DNA from: Affinundibacterium baiyunense
GTDB taxonomy: Bacteria > Pseudomonadota > Gammaproteobacteria > Burkholderiales > Burkholderiaceae_D
Direction: 5' to 3'
NCBI RefSeq assembly: GCF_018139645.1
Contig: NZ_JAGSPM010000001.1
Coordinates: forward strand, 682,001 to 746,000
Length of the DNA: 64,000 nucleotides
The notes beneath the pieces were generated by a model. That model saw nothing but the letters and a program-made list of their open reading frames with translations. It was not told where the DNA came from and did no database searches. Position 1 is the stretch's first letter, and each line of letters opens with the position of its first letter. The position numbers were made by a program, and so were the translations under genes. This document shows, in pieces, positions 8,923 to 17,745 of the stretch.

Positions 8923-9537
8923 CTATTTCAAGGTGACTTCGCAACTTGCGCCGTTACATGCTTCTGATTTGAAATTCAATAGCTTATAAATATGGCAGCC
9001 TGCGCAATAGGCGAATGCGGATTCCATCCAAGTAAATAAGACACAAACTGCACAAATCAATTGCGTACTTAATCCGTTTTTACCTGTCCAAAATAGAAAT
9101 GCAACCGTACCAGACAGAATCACCCCTATCGTCCAAGCAAAACGTTTTGGCATTGCAGATACCCACTCAGGCTGCATATTCAACACGCGCTGACTAATCC
9201 AAGCGGAAACGACCATCGATGGTGAATACTGCACACCAACAAATACACGCAGTACAAAATCAAAAAAAGAATAAGTAGCAAACAAGGTAATTGGCAAGAA
9301 CATGCCGTAAAAGAACGCTAAACAGAACACCCAAATTGCCGCCATCATTGTCAAACCAGCCGACGCTCTCACCGCGCGTTCGTCGACCACCCCTTGACGC
9401 AAATACTCTGCCTCTGCAATAGCATTTGCCAAATGCGGATCTTTGTTAAAGCTATCTAAATCGTAAATTCGACCTGCATATTTCACCAATTGCTTTTGAT
9501 AACCATATTGAGCTTCGGTGTAGAAATGTTTGATCAT
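8923..9537 (-). CDS. DUF4395 family membrane protein
   Basis: A 204-residue protein with four hydrophobic segments (roughly residues 62-82, 84-100, 133-152, 158-175). The tail WMESAFAYCAGCHIY, with a CxxC pair, is the hallmark of the DUF4395 family, whose function is unknown but which is often linked with thioredoxin-like or rhodanese proteins; a redox role for the CxxC pair is therefore an inference. The N-terminal 55 residues are soluble and charged. The gene is convergent with the sensor kinase (58 bases apart) and stands alone, about 250 bases from the end of lpdA. Confidence 0.8.
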   Translation of the reverse strand: MIKHFYTEAQYGYQKQLVKYAGRIYDLDSFNKDPHLANAIAEAEYLRQGVVDERAVRASAGLTMMAAIWVFCLAFFYGMFLPITLFATYSFFDFVLRVFVGVQYSPSMVVSAWISQRVLNMQPEWVSAMPKRFAWTIGVILSGTVAFLFWTGKNGLSTQLICAVCVLFTWMESAFAYCAGCHIYKLLNFKSEACNGASCEVTLK

Positions 9538-9692
9538 ACTGATGTCCTATACGTGCTATGTGTGCTAATAGCGCTCTACAAAATAATTAAAAAAGACCAA
9601 AGTCATCATATTCATATATTGAATTATCGAACTATTTGGTAGTCAATATTCAAATAAAGCGCGATTGTACAACTGGTACTTCGACGATGTCC

Positions 9693-9729
9693 AAAAAAAA
9701 TCCCTGACACAATAAAGGGTCAGGGATTT
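9693..9729 (-). terminator. Rho-independent terminator of the PDH operon
   Basis: An 11-bp perfect stem (AAATCCCTGAC paired with GTCAGGGATTT, 9698-9708 and 9719-9729) is followed on the minus strand by eight T residues. It lies about 55 bases beyond the lpdA stop, where the operon's transcript should end. Confidence 0.9.
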
Positions 9730-9784
9730 CTTCGATCACGCGGAGAACTAATCAATCACATCGAAACCGCAACGTTCTTACGAC

Positions 9785-11869
9785 TCATTTTTTACGTTGC
9801 GGCGGTAGATCGGTACATACGCCTTTATAGACTTCTGCTGCCATACCAATCGACTCACCCAAGGTCGGATGTGGATGGATAGTTTTACCGATATCCACTG
9901 CATCAGCGCCCATTTCGATCGCCACTGCGACTTCACCGATCATATCGCCTGCATGTGTACCGACGATACCGCCACCAATAATGCGTTTGGTTTCCGCATC
10001 AAAGATCAACTTCGTGAAGCCTTCGGCACGGCCATTCGCAACGGCGCGACCAGAAGCTGCCCAAGGGAACACGCCTTTCTCGATCGCTATACCTTTGGCT
10101 TTCGCTTCGTCTTCCGTGACACCAACCCATGCCACTTCTGGATCAGTGTAAGCCACCGATGGAATCACCGTCGCATCAAAGAATGCTTTGTGTCCAGCTG
10201 CTGCTTCCGCTGCCACGTGTGCTTCATGTACCGCTTTGTGCGCCAACATTGGTTGACCAACCAAATCACCGATCGCAAAAATATGCGGTACGTTGCTACG
10301 CATTTGTTTATCGACGTTGATGAAACCACGATCAGTCACTGCCACACCCGCTTTATCGGCGGCGATTTTCTTACCATTCGGACTGCGGCCCACTGCTACC
10401 AGCACCAAATCGTAGAGTTGCGGTGCAGGCGCAGCTACACCAGCCTCCGCCGCTTCGAACGTGACTTTAATGCCTTCAGGCAGTGCTTCGACGCCGACTG
10501 TTTTAGTCTTCGTCATCACATTGTCAAAGCGGTGTTGATTATGCTTCTGCCAGACCTTGACCATATCGCGATCAGCACCTTGCATCAAACCGTCCATCAT
10601 TTCGACGACGTCGATACGCGCACCCAAAGTCGAATACACGGTCGCCATCTCTAGGCCAATAATGCCACCACCGATAACTAACATACGTTTCGGAATTTGG
10701 CGCAACTCCAAAGCACCTGTGCTATCCACAATGCGTGGATCTTCTGGCACGAAAGGCAGTTTTACGACAGAAGAGCCAGCCGCAATAATCGCCTGTTTAA
10801 ACTGTACGACTTTCTTACTACCATCAGCCGCTGTCACTTCGATGTGATGTGGGCTCACGAATTGTCCGACCCCTTGCAAAACGTTCACTTTGCGCGCTTT
10901 CGCCATACCAGCTAAACCGCCAGTCATTTGCTTGATGACACCGTCTTTGTGTGCACGCAAAGCATCGAGATCAATTTGCGGCTTGGCGAATGTTACGCCA
11001 TGACCTGACATCGCTGCGGTTTCATCAATTACTGCCGCTACGTGTAACAAAGCTTTCGATGGAATACAGCCAACATTTAAGCACACGCCGCCTAAAGTCG
11101 AATAGCGTTCGACTAAGACGGTACTCAAACCGAGATCAGCAGAACGGAAAGCTGCAGAATATCCGCCAGGGCCCGCACCCAACACCATCATGTCGCATTC
11201 GATATCGACCGTACCGGCATAACTCGATGCCAATGGCGCAGCGACGGCAGGTGCACTGGCTACAGGCGCAGGCGCTGCAGCCGGAGCTGCTGCAGGCGCA
11301 GAAGTAGTCCCTTCCACCACGATCAACAAACTGCCTTCGGCAACTTTATCACCGACTTTAACTTTTAATTCCTTAATGACACCCGCATGGCTCGATGGAA
11401 TTTCCATACTCGCCTTATCCGATTCGACCGTCACCAAAGATTGATCGACCTTCACTGTGTCACCCACTTTCACCATAACTTCGATGACTTCGACTTCTTT
11501 AAAATCGCCGATATCGGGTACTATGACGTCGATTGGACCACTAGAAACGGCGGGAACCGCGGCAGCAGCAACTGGAGCCGCAGCGGAGGCTGGTGCTGAC
11601 GCCGCTGGTGCAGATACTGGTGCTGCAGCAACAGCCGCTTCGACTACCAGAACGATGCTACCTTCTGCAATCTTATCGCCAACTTTCACTTTCAGCTCTT
11701 TGACGACACCCGCTTGACTAGACGGGATCTCCATACTCGCCTTGTCAGACTCAACGGTAATTAAGGACTGATCAACTTTGATCGTATCGCCAACCCTAAC
11801 CATGATCTCGATAATTTCTACTTCTTTAAAGTCGCCGATATCAGGGACTTTGACTTCAACTGTACTCAT
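9785..11869 (-). CDS. lpdA: Dihydrolipoyl dehydrogenase (E3) with two N-terminal lipoyl domains
   Basis: A 694-residue E3 subunit of pyruvate dehydrogenase: reoxidises dihydrolipoamide with NAD+ through FAD and a disulfide. Two lipoyl domains occupy residues 1-77 and 112-187, with lipoylation lysines K43 and K152 in ESDKASME motifs, joined by Ala/Pro-rich linkers. The flavoprotein part starts near 224: FAD-binding GAGPGG at 231, redox cysteines C263 and C268 (GVCLNVGC), the NAD motif GGGIIGLE, and the C-terminal HPHPTLGE that donates the catalytic His. Classical E3 has about 470 residues and no lipoyl domain; fused versions are known in beta-proteobacteria and Neisseria, but usually with a single domain. 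Third gene of the aceE-aceF-lpdA operon, 15 bases after aceF. Confidence 0.96.
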   Translation of the reverse strand: MSTVEVKVPDIGDFKEVEIIEIMVRVGDTIKVDQSLITVESDKASMEIPSSQAGVVKELKVKVGDKIAEGSIVLVVEAAVAAAPVSAPAASAPASAAAPVAAAAVPAVSSGPIDVIVPDIGDFKEVEVIEVMVKVGDTVKVDQSLVTVESDKASMEIPSSHAGVIKELKVKVGDKVAEGSLLIVVEGTTSAPAAAPAAAPAPVASAPAVAAPLASSYAGTVDIECDMMVLGAGPGGYSAAFRSADLGLSTVLVERYSTLGGVCLNVGCIPSKALLHVAAVIDETAAMSGHGVTFAKPQIDLDALRAHKDGVIKQMTGGLAGMAKARKVNVLQGVGQFVSPHHIEVTAADGSKKVVQFKQAIIAAGSSVVKLPFVPEDPRIVDSTGALELRQIPKRMLVIGGGIIGLEMATVYSTLGARIDVVEMMDGLMQGADRDMVKVWQKHNQHRFDNVMTKTKTVGVEALPEGIKVTFEAAEAGVAAPAPQLYDLVLVAVGRSPNGKKIAADKAGVAVTDRGFINVDKQMRSNVPHIFAIGDLVGQPMLAHKAVHEAHVAAEAAAGHKAFFDATVIPSVAYTDPEVAWVGVTEDEAKAKGIAIEKGVFPWAASGRAVANGRAEGFTKLIFDAETKRIIGGGIVGTHAGDMIGEVAVAIEMGADAVDIGKTIHPHPTLGESIGMAAEVYKGVCTDLPPQRKK

Positions 11870-11884
11870 CGTCTTGGCTCCTGA

Positions 11885-13204
11885 TTACAACATAGTTTTA
11901 CGCAAATCAGCGAGAACATCCGCCAAATAGGCTGTGAACTTCGCCGCCATCGCACCATCGATCACGCGATGGTCGTAGGACAAGGACAATGGCAACATCA
12001 AACGTGGAGCGAATTGTTTGCCGTCCCACACCGGTTTCATCGAAGACTTAGACAAACCAAGAATCGCGACTTCCGGTGCATTGATGATCGGTGTGAATGC
12101 GGTGCCACCGATACCGCCCAAAGAAGAGATCGTGAAGGTAGCGCCTTGCATATCGGCTGGCTTCAACTTACCTTCACGCGCTTGCGCTGACAATTCGCCC
12201 ATTTCGTTAGCGATTTGCGATAAAGTTTTTTGGTCAGCGTTTTTGACGACGGGCACCACCAAACCGTTCGGTGTATCAGCTGCGAAACCGATGTTGTAGT
12301 ACTGCTTCAAAATCAAGTTTTCACCAGTTGCATCCAAAGAGGAATTAAAAGCTGGGAACTTCTTCAAGGCAGACACGCTGGCCTTGATCACGAAAGCCAA
12401 CATCGTCAATTTCACGCCCGATTTAGCCAAAGCCGCGTTCGAGGATTTACGGAATTCTTCGAGATCAGAAATATCTGCTTCGTCGAATTGCGTGACATGC
12501 GGAATCATGACCCAATTGCGATGCAAATTCGGACCGCTGAGTTTTTTGATACGTGACAATGGCTGCGCTTCAGTTGCGCCAAACTTAGAGAAATCGAGCG
12601 ATGGCCATGGCAAGAGATTCAAACCCGCACCACTACCATTTGTACTTGCAGCGCTAGCAACTGGCGCACTCGCAGATCCAGCGATCACACCCTTGACGTA
12701 GTTTTGTACGTCTTGCTGCGTGATGCGGCCTTTCGGTGCAGTACCTGGAACTTTGCTCAAATCAACGCCTAATTCGCGTGCAAATTTACGGATCGAAGGC
12801 GATGCGTGTGCTTTACCTGCTGGTGCCGTTGCCACTGCAGCCGTGCTTGCTACTGCGGGTGCAACGGAAACTGGTACGGCAACAGGCGCAGGTGCTACTG
12901 GCGCTGGTACTGCGGCAGGGGCCGAAGCAGCTGGAGCTGGAGCAGCTGGCGTAGACCCTGGTTCACCATCCGCTTCAACGATCACCACTAAAGAGCCTAA
13001 GGCAACTTTATCACCAACTTTAACTTTGACTTCTTTCACTACACCAGCATGGCTCGATGGAATTTCCATACTGGCTTTATCTGATTCAACAGTGATCAAG
13101 GATTGGTCGACCTTGATGGTGTCGCCCACTTTGACCATCAATTCGATCACTTCAACTTCTTTAAAATCACCGATATCCGGCACTTTGACTTCTACTGTAC
13201 TCAT
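11885..13204 (-). CDS. aceF: Pyruvate dehydrogenase E2, dihydrolipoyllysine acetyltransferase
   Basis: The 439-residue E2 core transfers the acetyl group from lipoyl-lysine to CoA. One lipoyl domain (1-77, K43 in ESDKASME), an Ala/Pro linker (80-130), a peripheral-subunit-binding domain (134-170, ASPSIRKFARELGV) and the acyltransferase domain ending with DHRVIDG near residue 411, whose His is catalytic. I chose the ATG reading [12 protein letters not shown] lies 8 bases upstream, and the same opening is used by lpdA; the open frame extends four codons further (MEKM), but those codons contain the ribosome site itself. The E. coli enzyme has three lipoyl domains; here one is on E2 and two are on E3. 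Middle gene of the PDH operon. Confidence 0.95.
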   Translation of the reverse strand: MSTVEVKVPDIGDFKEVEVIELMVKVGDTIKVDQSLITVESDKASMEIPSSHAGVVKEVKVKVGDKVALGSLVVIVEADGEPGSTPAAPAPAASAPAAVPAPVAPAPVAVPVSVAPAVASTAAVATAPAGKAHASPSIRKFARELGVDLSKVPGTAPKGRITQQDVQNYVKGVIAGSASAPVASAASTNGSGAGLNLLPWPSLDFSKFGATEAQPLSRIKKLSGPNLHRNWVMIPHVTQFDEADISDLEEFRKSSNAALAKSGVKLTMLAFVIKASVSALKKFPAFNSSLDATGENLILKQYYNIGFAADTPNGLVVPVVKNADQKTLSQIANEMGELSAQAREGKLKPADMQGATFTISSLGGIGGTAFTPIINAPEVAILGLSKSSMKPVWDGKQFAPRLMLPLSLSYDHRVIDGAMAAKFTAYLADVLADLRKTML

Positions 13205-13296
13205 CATTTTCTCCATTTATTCCCTCCCCTGCTATGGGGAAGGCTGGGGTCAAGGCTAATTAATTAAGCGCTGCGTTTGTTTTCGTATGTATTCAT

Positions 13297-13365
13297 GTAG
13301 GGCGGGTGCAACCCGCGCTGCTCAAGCGCTCAATCGGTAGGCGGCGCGGGTTGCACCCGCCCTAC
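13297..13365. repeat. REP-like palindrome between aceE and aceF
   Basis: Two perfectly complementary 21-base arms (13297-13317 and 13345-13365), GC-rich and beginning GTAGGGCGGGTGCAACCCGC, enclose a 27-base loop. Similar GGGCGGGTTGCAACCCGCC-type palindromes are dispersed through many proteobacterial genomes. Within an operon such a hairpin could stabilise the upstream aceE message or reduce read-through. Only one copy occurs in this window. Confidence 0.85.
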
Positions 13366-13390
13366 GATTTGGCGCCGAAGCAAACGAAAA

Positions 13391-16084
13391 CTAAACAGTC
13401 ACCGGATTTGGTTTATTAGGATTGATACCGTATTTTTCGATCGCTTGTGCTACCACAGATGCAGAAATCGCGCCTTCGTCGGCCAACGTTTTCAATGCTG
13501 CGACTGTGACAAAGTAACGATTCACTTCGAAGAATTCACGCAATTTCGCACGACTATCGGAACGACCGAAACCATCAGTACCCAATACTTTATAAGTACG
13601 ATCTTTAGGAATAAATGCACGCACTTGTTCTGCATACACACGCATGTAGTCAGTCGATACCACGATAGGACCAGCAGTATCTTTCAGGCACTCCGCGATG
13701 TAAGGAACGCGTGGTGTTTCAGTTGGGTGCAGCATATTCCAACGCTCTGCATCTTGACCATCGCGAGCCAACAAAGTGAAGGATGGTGCAGACCAAATAT
13801 CGGCCGCAATACCCCAATCATTTTGCAACAGATCTGCCGCCGCAATCACTTCACGCAAGATGGTGCCGGAGCCCAAGAGTTGTACGCGATGTTTGGTTTG
13901 CGCTTCCGATTTCTTGAAGGAGTACAGACCTTTGATGATGCCTTCTTCTTGACCAGCAACCAAACCTGGATGTGCGTAGTTCTCGTTCATCACCGTGATG
14001 TAGTAGAACACGTCTTCTTGGTTCGTGACCATACGACGCAAACCATCATGAATAATGACTGCGACTTCATGCGCAAATGTAGGATCGTAAGGTACGCAGT
14101 TTGGAATCGTAGATGCCATCACATGGCTATGGCCATCTTCATGCTGCAAGCCTTCACCGTTCAGTGTCGTACGACCAGCAGTTCCACCGATCAAGAAACC
14201 ACGTGCACGCATATCCGCTGCGGCCCAGGCCAAATCGCCGATACGTTGCAGACCGAACATCGAGTAATACGTGTAGAACGGGATCATCACGCGGTTATTG
14301 GTTGAATAGGAAGTCGCCGCAGCGATCCATGAACTCATACCACCGGCTTCATTAATGCCCTCTTGCAAAATCTGACCGGCTTTGTCTTCGCGGTAGTACA
14401 TCACCTGATCTTTATCGACTGGCTCGTACAACTGCCCAACTTGGCTGAAGATACCGATTTGACGGAACAAGCCTTCCATACCGAATGTACGCGATTCATC
14501 GACCATGATAGGCACCACGCGTTGGCCCAAACTGCTATCACGCAGCAAAGACGTCAACACGCGCACATAAGATGCCGTTGTTGAAATCTCACGGCCTTCC
14601 GCTGTTGGTTCCAACATCGCTTGGAACGCGGACAATGGAGGCACCACCAATTGTTCGTCCGCTTGTTGACGACGTTGTGGCAAATAACCACCGAGTGCTG
14701 CACGACGTTCGTGCAAGTACTTCATCTCTGGCGTGTCGTCAGCTGGTTTGTAGAAAGGAATCTCTGGCAACTTCTCATCGGCGATTGGCAATTGGAAGCG
14801 ATCGCGTACGGACTTGATCGCCTCATCGTCGAGTTTCTTCGTATTATGTGCCGTGTTACGAGCTTCACCCGCTTTACCGAAGCCGTAGCCCTTGATACTC
14901 TTCGCCAAAATAACCGTTGGTTGGTCAACGCTTTCTTGTGCGACCTTAAATGCTGCGTAAATCTTATGTGGATCATGACCACCACGTGTCAAACGCCAGA
15001 TATCGTCATCGGACATGTGCGCGACCATCGCCAAAGTACGTGGATCTTTGCCGAAGAAGTGGGAACGAACATAGGCGCCATCTTTCGCTTTGTAGTTCTG
15101 ATATTCACCGTCGACGGTTTCCATCATGATCTTACGCAGCGCACCTTCTTTGTCTTTCGCCAGCAATTCATCCCAGCCAGAACCCCAGATCACTTTAACG
15201 ACATTCCAGCCAGCGCCACGGAAATCAGATTCGAGCTCTTGGATGATTTTGCCATTGCCCCGTACTGGGCCGTCCAAACGTTGCAAATTACAGTTCACCA
15301 CGATCACGAGGTTATTCAACTTTTCACGACCGGCCATGCCAATCGCGCCCATGGATTCTGGTTCATCCATTTCACCATCACCGCAGAAAGCCCATACCTT
15401 ACGTTTTTCGGTGTCAGCAATGCCGCGCGCATGCAGGTACTTCAAGAAGCGCGCTTGATAGATCGCCATCAATGGACCCAAGCCCATAGACACCGTTGGG
15501 AATTGCCAGAAATCTGGCATCAATTTTGGATGTGGGTAAGAAGACAGACCTTTACCATCGACTTCACGACGGAAGTGCAAAAGCTGTTCCTCGCTCAAGC
15601 GGCCTTCGAGGAAAGCGCGAGCATAAATACCTGGAGAAGAGTGACCTTGGATATACAGCAAATCGCCACCGTGATCTGCAGTCGGCGCATGCCAGAAGTG
15701 ATTAAAGCCGATACCCAACATGTTCGCCAACGAAGCGAAGCTCGATAAGTGACCACCTAAATCGCCGTCAAGACGATTCGCTTTCACCACCATCGCCATC
15801 GCATTCCAACGCATGTAGGAACGGAGGCGCTCTTCGATTTCCAAATTACCTGGACAATGCGCACCTTTATCAGCTGGGATCGTATTAACGTAAGCAGTGT
15901 TGCTGGAGAACGGGATATTCGCACCACGACGACGCGCCAAATCCATCATGCGTTCCATTAAATAGTGAGCGCGATCCGGGCCTTCCGTATCAATCACAGA
16001 CTCCAAAGCATCGAGCCATTCATTGGTCTCGATCACATCTGGGTCGTTCGCGGCTTGCGCCAAAATTTGGTCTATTTGTGACAT
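13391..16084 (-). CDS. aceE: Pyruvate dehydrogenase E1 component, homodimeric type
   Basis: The 897-residue thiamine-diphosphate enzyme decarboxylates pyruvate and acetylates E2 lipoyl groups. The TPP-binding motif GDGEMDEPES followed by NN (KLNNLVIVVN) is present, and length and opening (MSQIDQILAQA) match homodimeric AceE. The start is set by a strong GAGGAG ribosome site 5 bases before this ATG; the frame is open for a further 44 codons upstream, but those lack family resemblance. First gene of the PDH operon; the transcript presumably starts in the long AT-rich spacer upstream. Long opposite-strand open frames inside this gene are codon-bias shadows. Confidence 0.97.
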   Translation of the reverse strand: MSQIDQILAQAANDPDVIETNEWLDALESVIDTEGPDRAHYLMERMMDLARRRGANIPFSSNTAYVNTIPADKGAHCPGNLEIEERLRSYMRWNAMAMVVKANRLDGDLGGHLSSFASLANMLGIGFNHFWHAPTADHGGDLLYIQGHSSPGIYARAFLEGRLSEEQLLHFRREVDGKGLSSYPHPKLMPDFWQFPTVSMGLGPLMAIYQARFLKYLHARGIADTEKRKVWAFCGDGEMDEPESMGAIGMAGREKLNNLVIVVNCNLQRLDGPVRGNGKIIQELESDFRGAGWNVVKVIWGSGWDELLAKDKEGALRKIMMETVDGEYQNYKAKDGAYVRSHFFGKDPRTLAMVAHMSDDDIWRLTRGGHDPHKIYAAFKVAQESVDQPTVILAKSIKGYGFGKAGEARNTAHNTKKLDDEAIKSVRDRFQLPIADEKLPEIPFYKPADDTPEMKYLHERRAALGGYLPQRRQQADEQLVVPPLSAFQAMLEPTAEGREISTTASYVRVLTSLLRDSSLGQRVVPIMVDESRTFGMEGLFRQIGIFSQVGQLYEPVDKDQVMYYREDKAGQILQEGINEAGGMSSWIAAATSYSTNNRVMIPFYTYYSMFGLQRIGDLAWAAADMRARGFLIGGTAGRTTLNGEGLQHEDGHSHVMASTIPNCVPYDPTFAHEVAVIIHDGLRRMVTNQEDVFYYITVMNENYAHPGLVAGQEEGIIKGLYSFKKSEAQTKHRVQLLGSGTILREVIAAADLLQNDWGIAADIWSAPSFTLLARDGQDAERWNMLHPTETPRVPYIAECLKDTAGPIVVSTDYMRVYAEQVRAFIPKDRTYKVLGTDGFGRSDSRAKLREFFEVNRYFVTVAALKTLADEGAISASVVAQAIEKYGINPNKPNPVTV

Positions 16085-16895
16085 ACGGTCTCCTCGTTGA
16101 TCAATTGACATTCGCAATGTGCATTCGTAATTTAAATTCGCAATATTAAATTTGCGGAATTTACCTACGTATTTTTCTGTACCGACTGTTATTACTACAT
16201 CACGCTGACATTCCAATGTTGTCTAAAAATTCTTAGCGACAAATTACTTTGGCTAGAATTTCCAGCTTGTCTGAATTAACTAAAAAGCGCAATGCAGGGA
16301 AACAAATTTCAGGACAGATTTTTAGAACTGAGGAATTCTAACAGCAGTTTTCGCAAATTTCAAATTACGATATGACGTTTCATATAATGAAATTTGTGAC
16401 GCAGCGCAACATACTAAATCCATGTATTTTTGCTATTTTTTTAGTGGAAATTCATGCCAACCAAGAATTAATCAAACCTAGATAAATGTATACCTCTCGC
16501 CTACTTGTTCACCTGAGCACTGATACCGATGGCAAAATTTCCTACTCAAATCCATAGAAACTTACTTTCAAACACAAGACTAAAAGATACAAATTTTGTC
16601 TGTCGTTTTTTAGCATGCAAAAATTCACCTCGCATGAGCTGATCAGATCAAATACGAGCGAACAGGCATTCAACTACATCTATACAAAGATCCATATCAC
16701 AAAAGTATCAACTAAATTAAACACTTTGCTCATGTAATTCACCTCGGCAAACGGTTTTTTGGCGGCAACATCGAATGAAATAAGCCCTACATCCCGTATA
16801 ATCACGGCTTATCCTTTCTTTGCAAACTTGGCTTAATTGAAGTTAATTCAAAAGCAATTCACTTCCACACTAAGCACTTTTCCGAGTCCACCACC
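16085..16895. other. Long AT-rich divergent spacer between aceE and folD
   Basis: About 810 bases without a credible gene on either strand. It must hold the aceE operon promoter and the folD promoter. Visible elements: a TATAAT at 16797-16802, about 95 bases before folD, and a small symmetric TTTCAT-ATA-ATGAAA at 16378-16392 containing a second TATAAT (16383-16388). Neither has a convincing -35 partner. No PdhR-like site was recognised with confidence. Confidence 0.5.
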
Positions 16896-17741
16896 ATGAC
16901 GGCACAAATCATTAGCGGCACCCAACTTTCCCAACAAATTCGCGAAGACGTTACCAAACGTGCAGCAGCATTAACGGCGCAAGGCAAACAGCCAGGTTTG
17001 GCCGTTATTTTGGTCGGCGAAAATCCTGCGTCACAAGTGTATGTGCGCAACAAAGTCAAAGCTTGTGAAGACTGTGGCTTTTATTCTGTGCTGGAAAAAT
17101 ATGATGCGGACTTGAGCGAAGCGACTCTTTTGGATCACATTGCGCGCTTAAACAATGATCCAAAGATCAATGGCATCTTGGTGCAACTACCTTTACCTGC
17201 GCACATCAATGCGAATAAAGTGATTGAAGCGATTGCCGCAGAAAAAGATGTAGACGGTTTTCATATCAGCAATGCTGGTTTGCTAATGACAGGTCAGCCT
17301 TTATTCCGCCCATGCACACCGTATGGCGTGATGAAGATGCTGGAATCTATTAACTATCCAGTACGCGGCGCGAATGCGGTGGTGGTTGGTGCTTCAAATA
17401 TTGTGGGTAAGCCGCAAGCCATGTTGCTCTTGCAAGCGGGGGCAACCGTCACCATATGCAATTCCAAGACACGTGATCTGGGCGCCCATACACGCAATGC
17501 CGACATCCTCGTGGTCGCCACAGGCAAGCGCAATATCGTCACGGCCGATATGGTGAAACCGGGTGCCGTCGTACTCGACGTCGGTATGAATCGCGACGAC
17601 GAAGGCAAATTGTGTGGCGATGTGGATTATGCCAATGTCAAAGAAGTCGCTAGTTACATCACGCCAGTACCAGGCGGCGTCGGTCCAATGACGATCACGA
17701 TGTTATTAGTCAATACGATAGAAGCTGCAGAAAGAATTTAA
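16896..17741 (+). CDS. folD: Methylenetetrahydrofolate dehydrogenase / cyclohydrolase
   Basis: A 281-residue bifunctional cytosolic enzyme that interconverts 5,10-methylene-, 5,10-methenyl- and 10-formyl-tetrahydrofolate, supplying one-carbon units for purines and formyl-Met. Family motifs visible are [12 protein letters not shown] with the catalytic lysine, [15 protein letters not shown] followed by KDVDGFH, the nucleotide-binding [15 protein letters not shown], and the C-terminal [14 protein letters not shown]. Length matches the family (about 285). The next gene, prlC, starts four bases after the stop, so the two are probably cotranscribed. Confidence 0.97.
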   Translation: MTAQIISGTQLSQQIREDVTKRAAALTAQGKQPGLAVILVGENPASQVYVRNKVKACEDCGFYSVLEKYDADLSEATLLDHIARLNNDPKINGILVQLPLPAHINANKVIEAIAAEKDVDGFHISNAGLLMTGQPLFRPCTPYGVMKMLESINYPVRGANAVVVGASNIVGKPQAMLLLQAGATVTICNSKTRDLGAHTRNADILVVATGKRNIVTADMVKPGAVVLDVGMNRDDEGKLCGDVDYANVKEVASYITPVPGGVGPMTITMLLVNTIEAAERI

Positions 17742-17745
17742 TACG

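Noticed and set aside
9869-10654. 261-codon plus-strand frame opposite lpdA
   Set aside because: Antisense to conserved E3 sequence and without any recognisable domain.
12720-13259. 179-codon Ala/Gly/Thr-rich frame opposite aceF linker
   Set aside because: Low-complexity translation of the reverse of the Ala/Pro linker DNA.
13445-14305. 286-codon plus-strand frame opposite aceE
   Set aside because: Same reason: antisense shadow with Cys/His-rich nonsense composition.
14621-15748. Long plus-strand open frame (375 codons) opposite aceE
   Set aside because: It is antisense to the strongly conserved aceE, rich in Trp/His/Arg in unnatural proportions, with no family resemblance; it arises from aceE codon usage.
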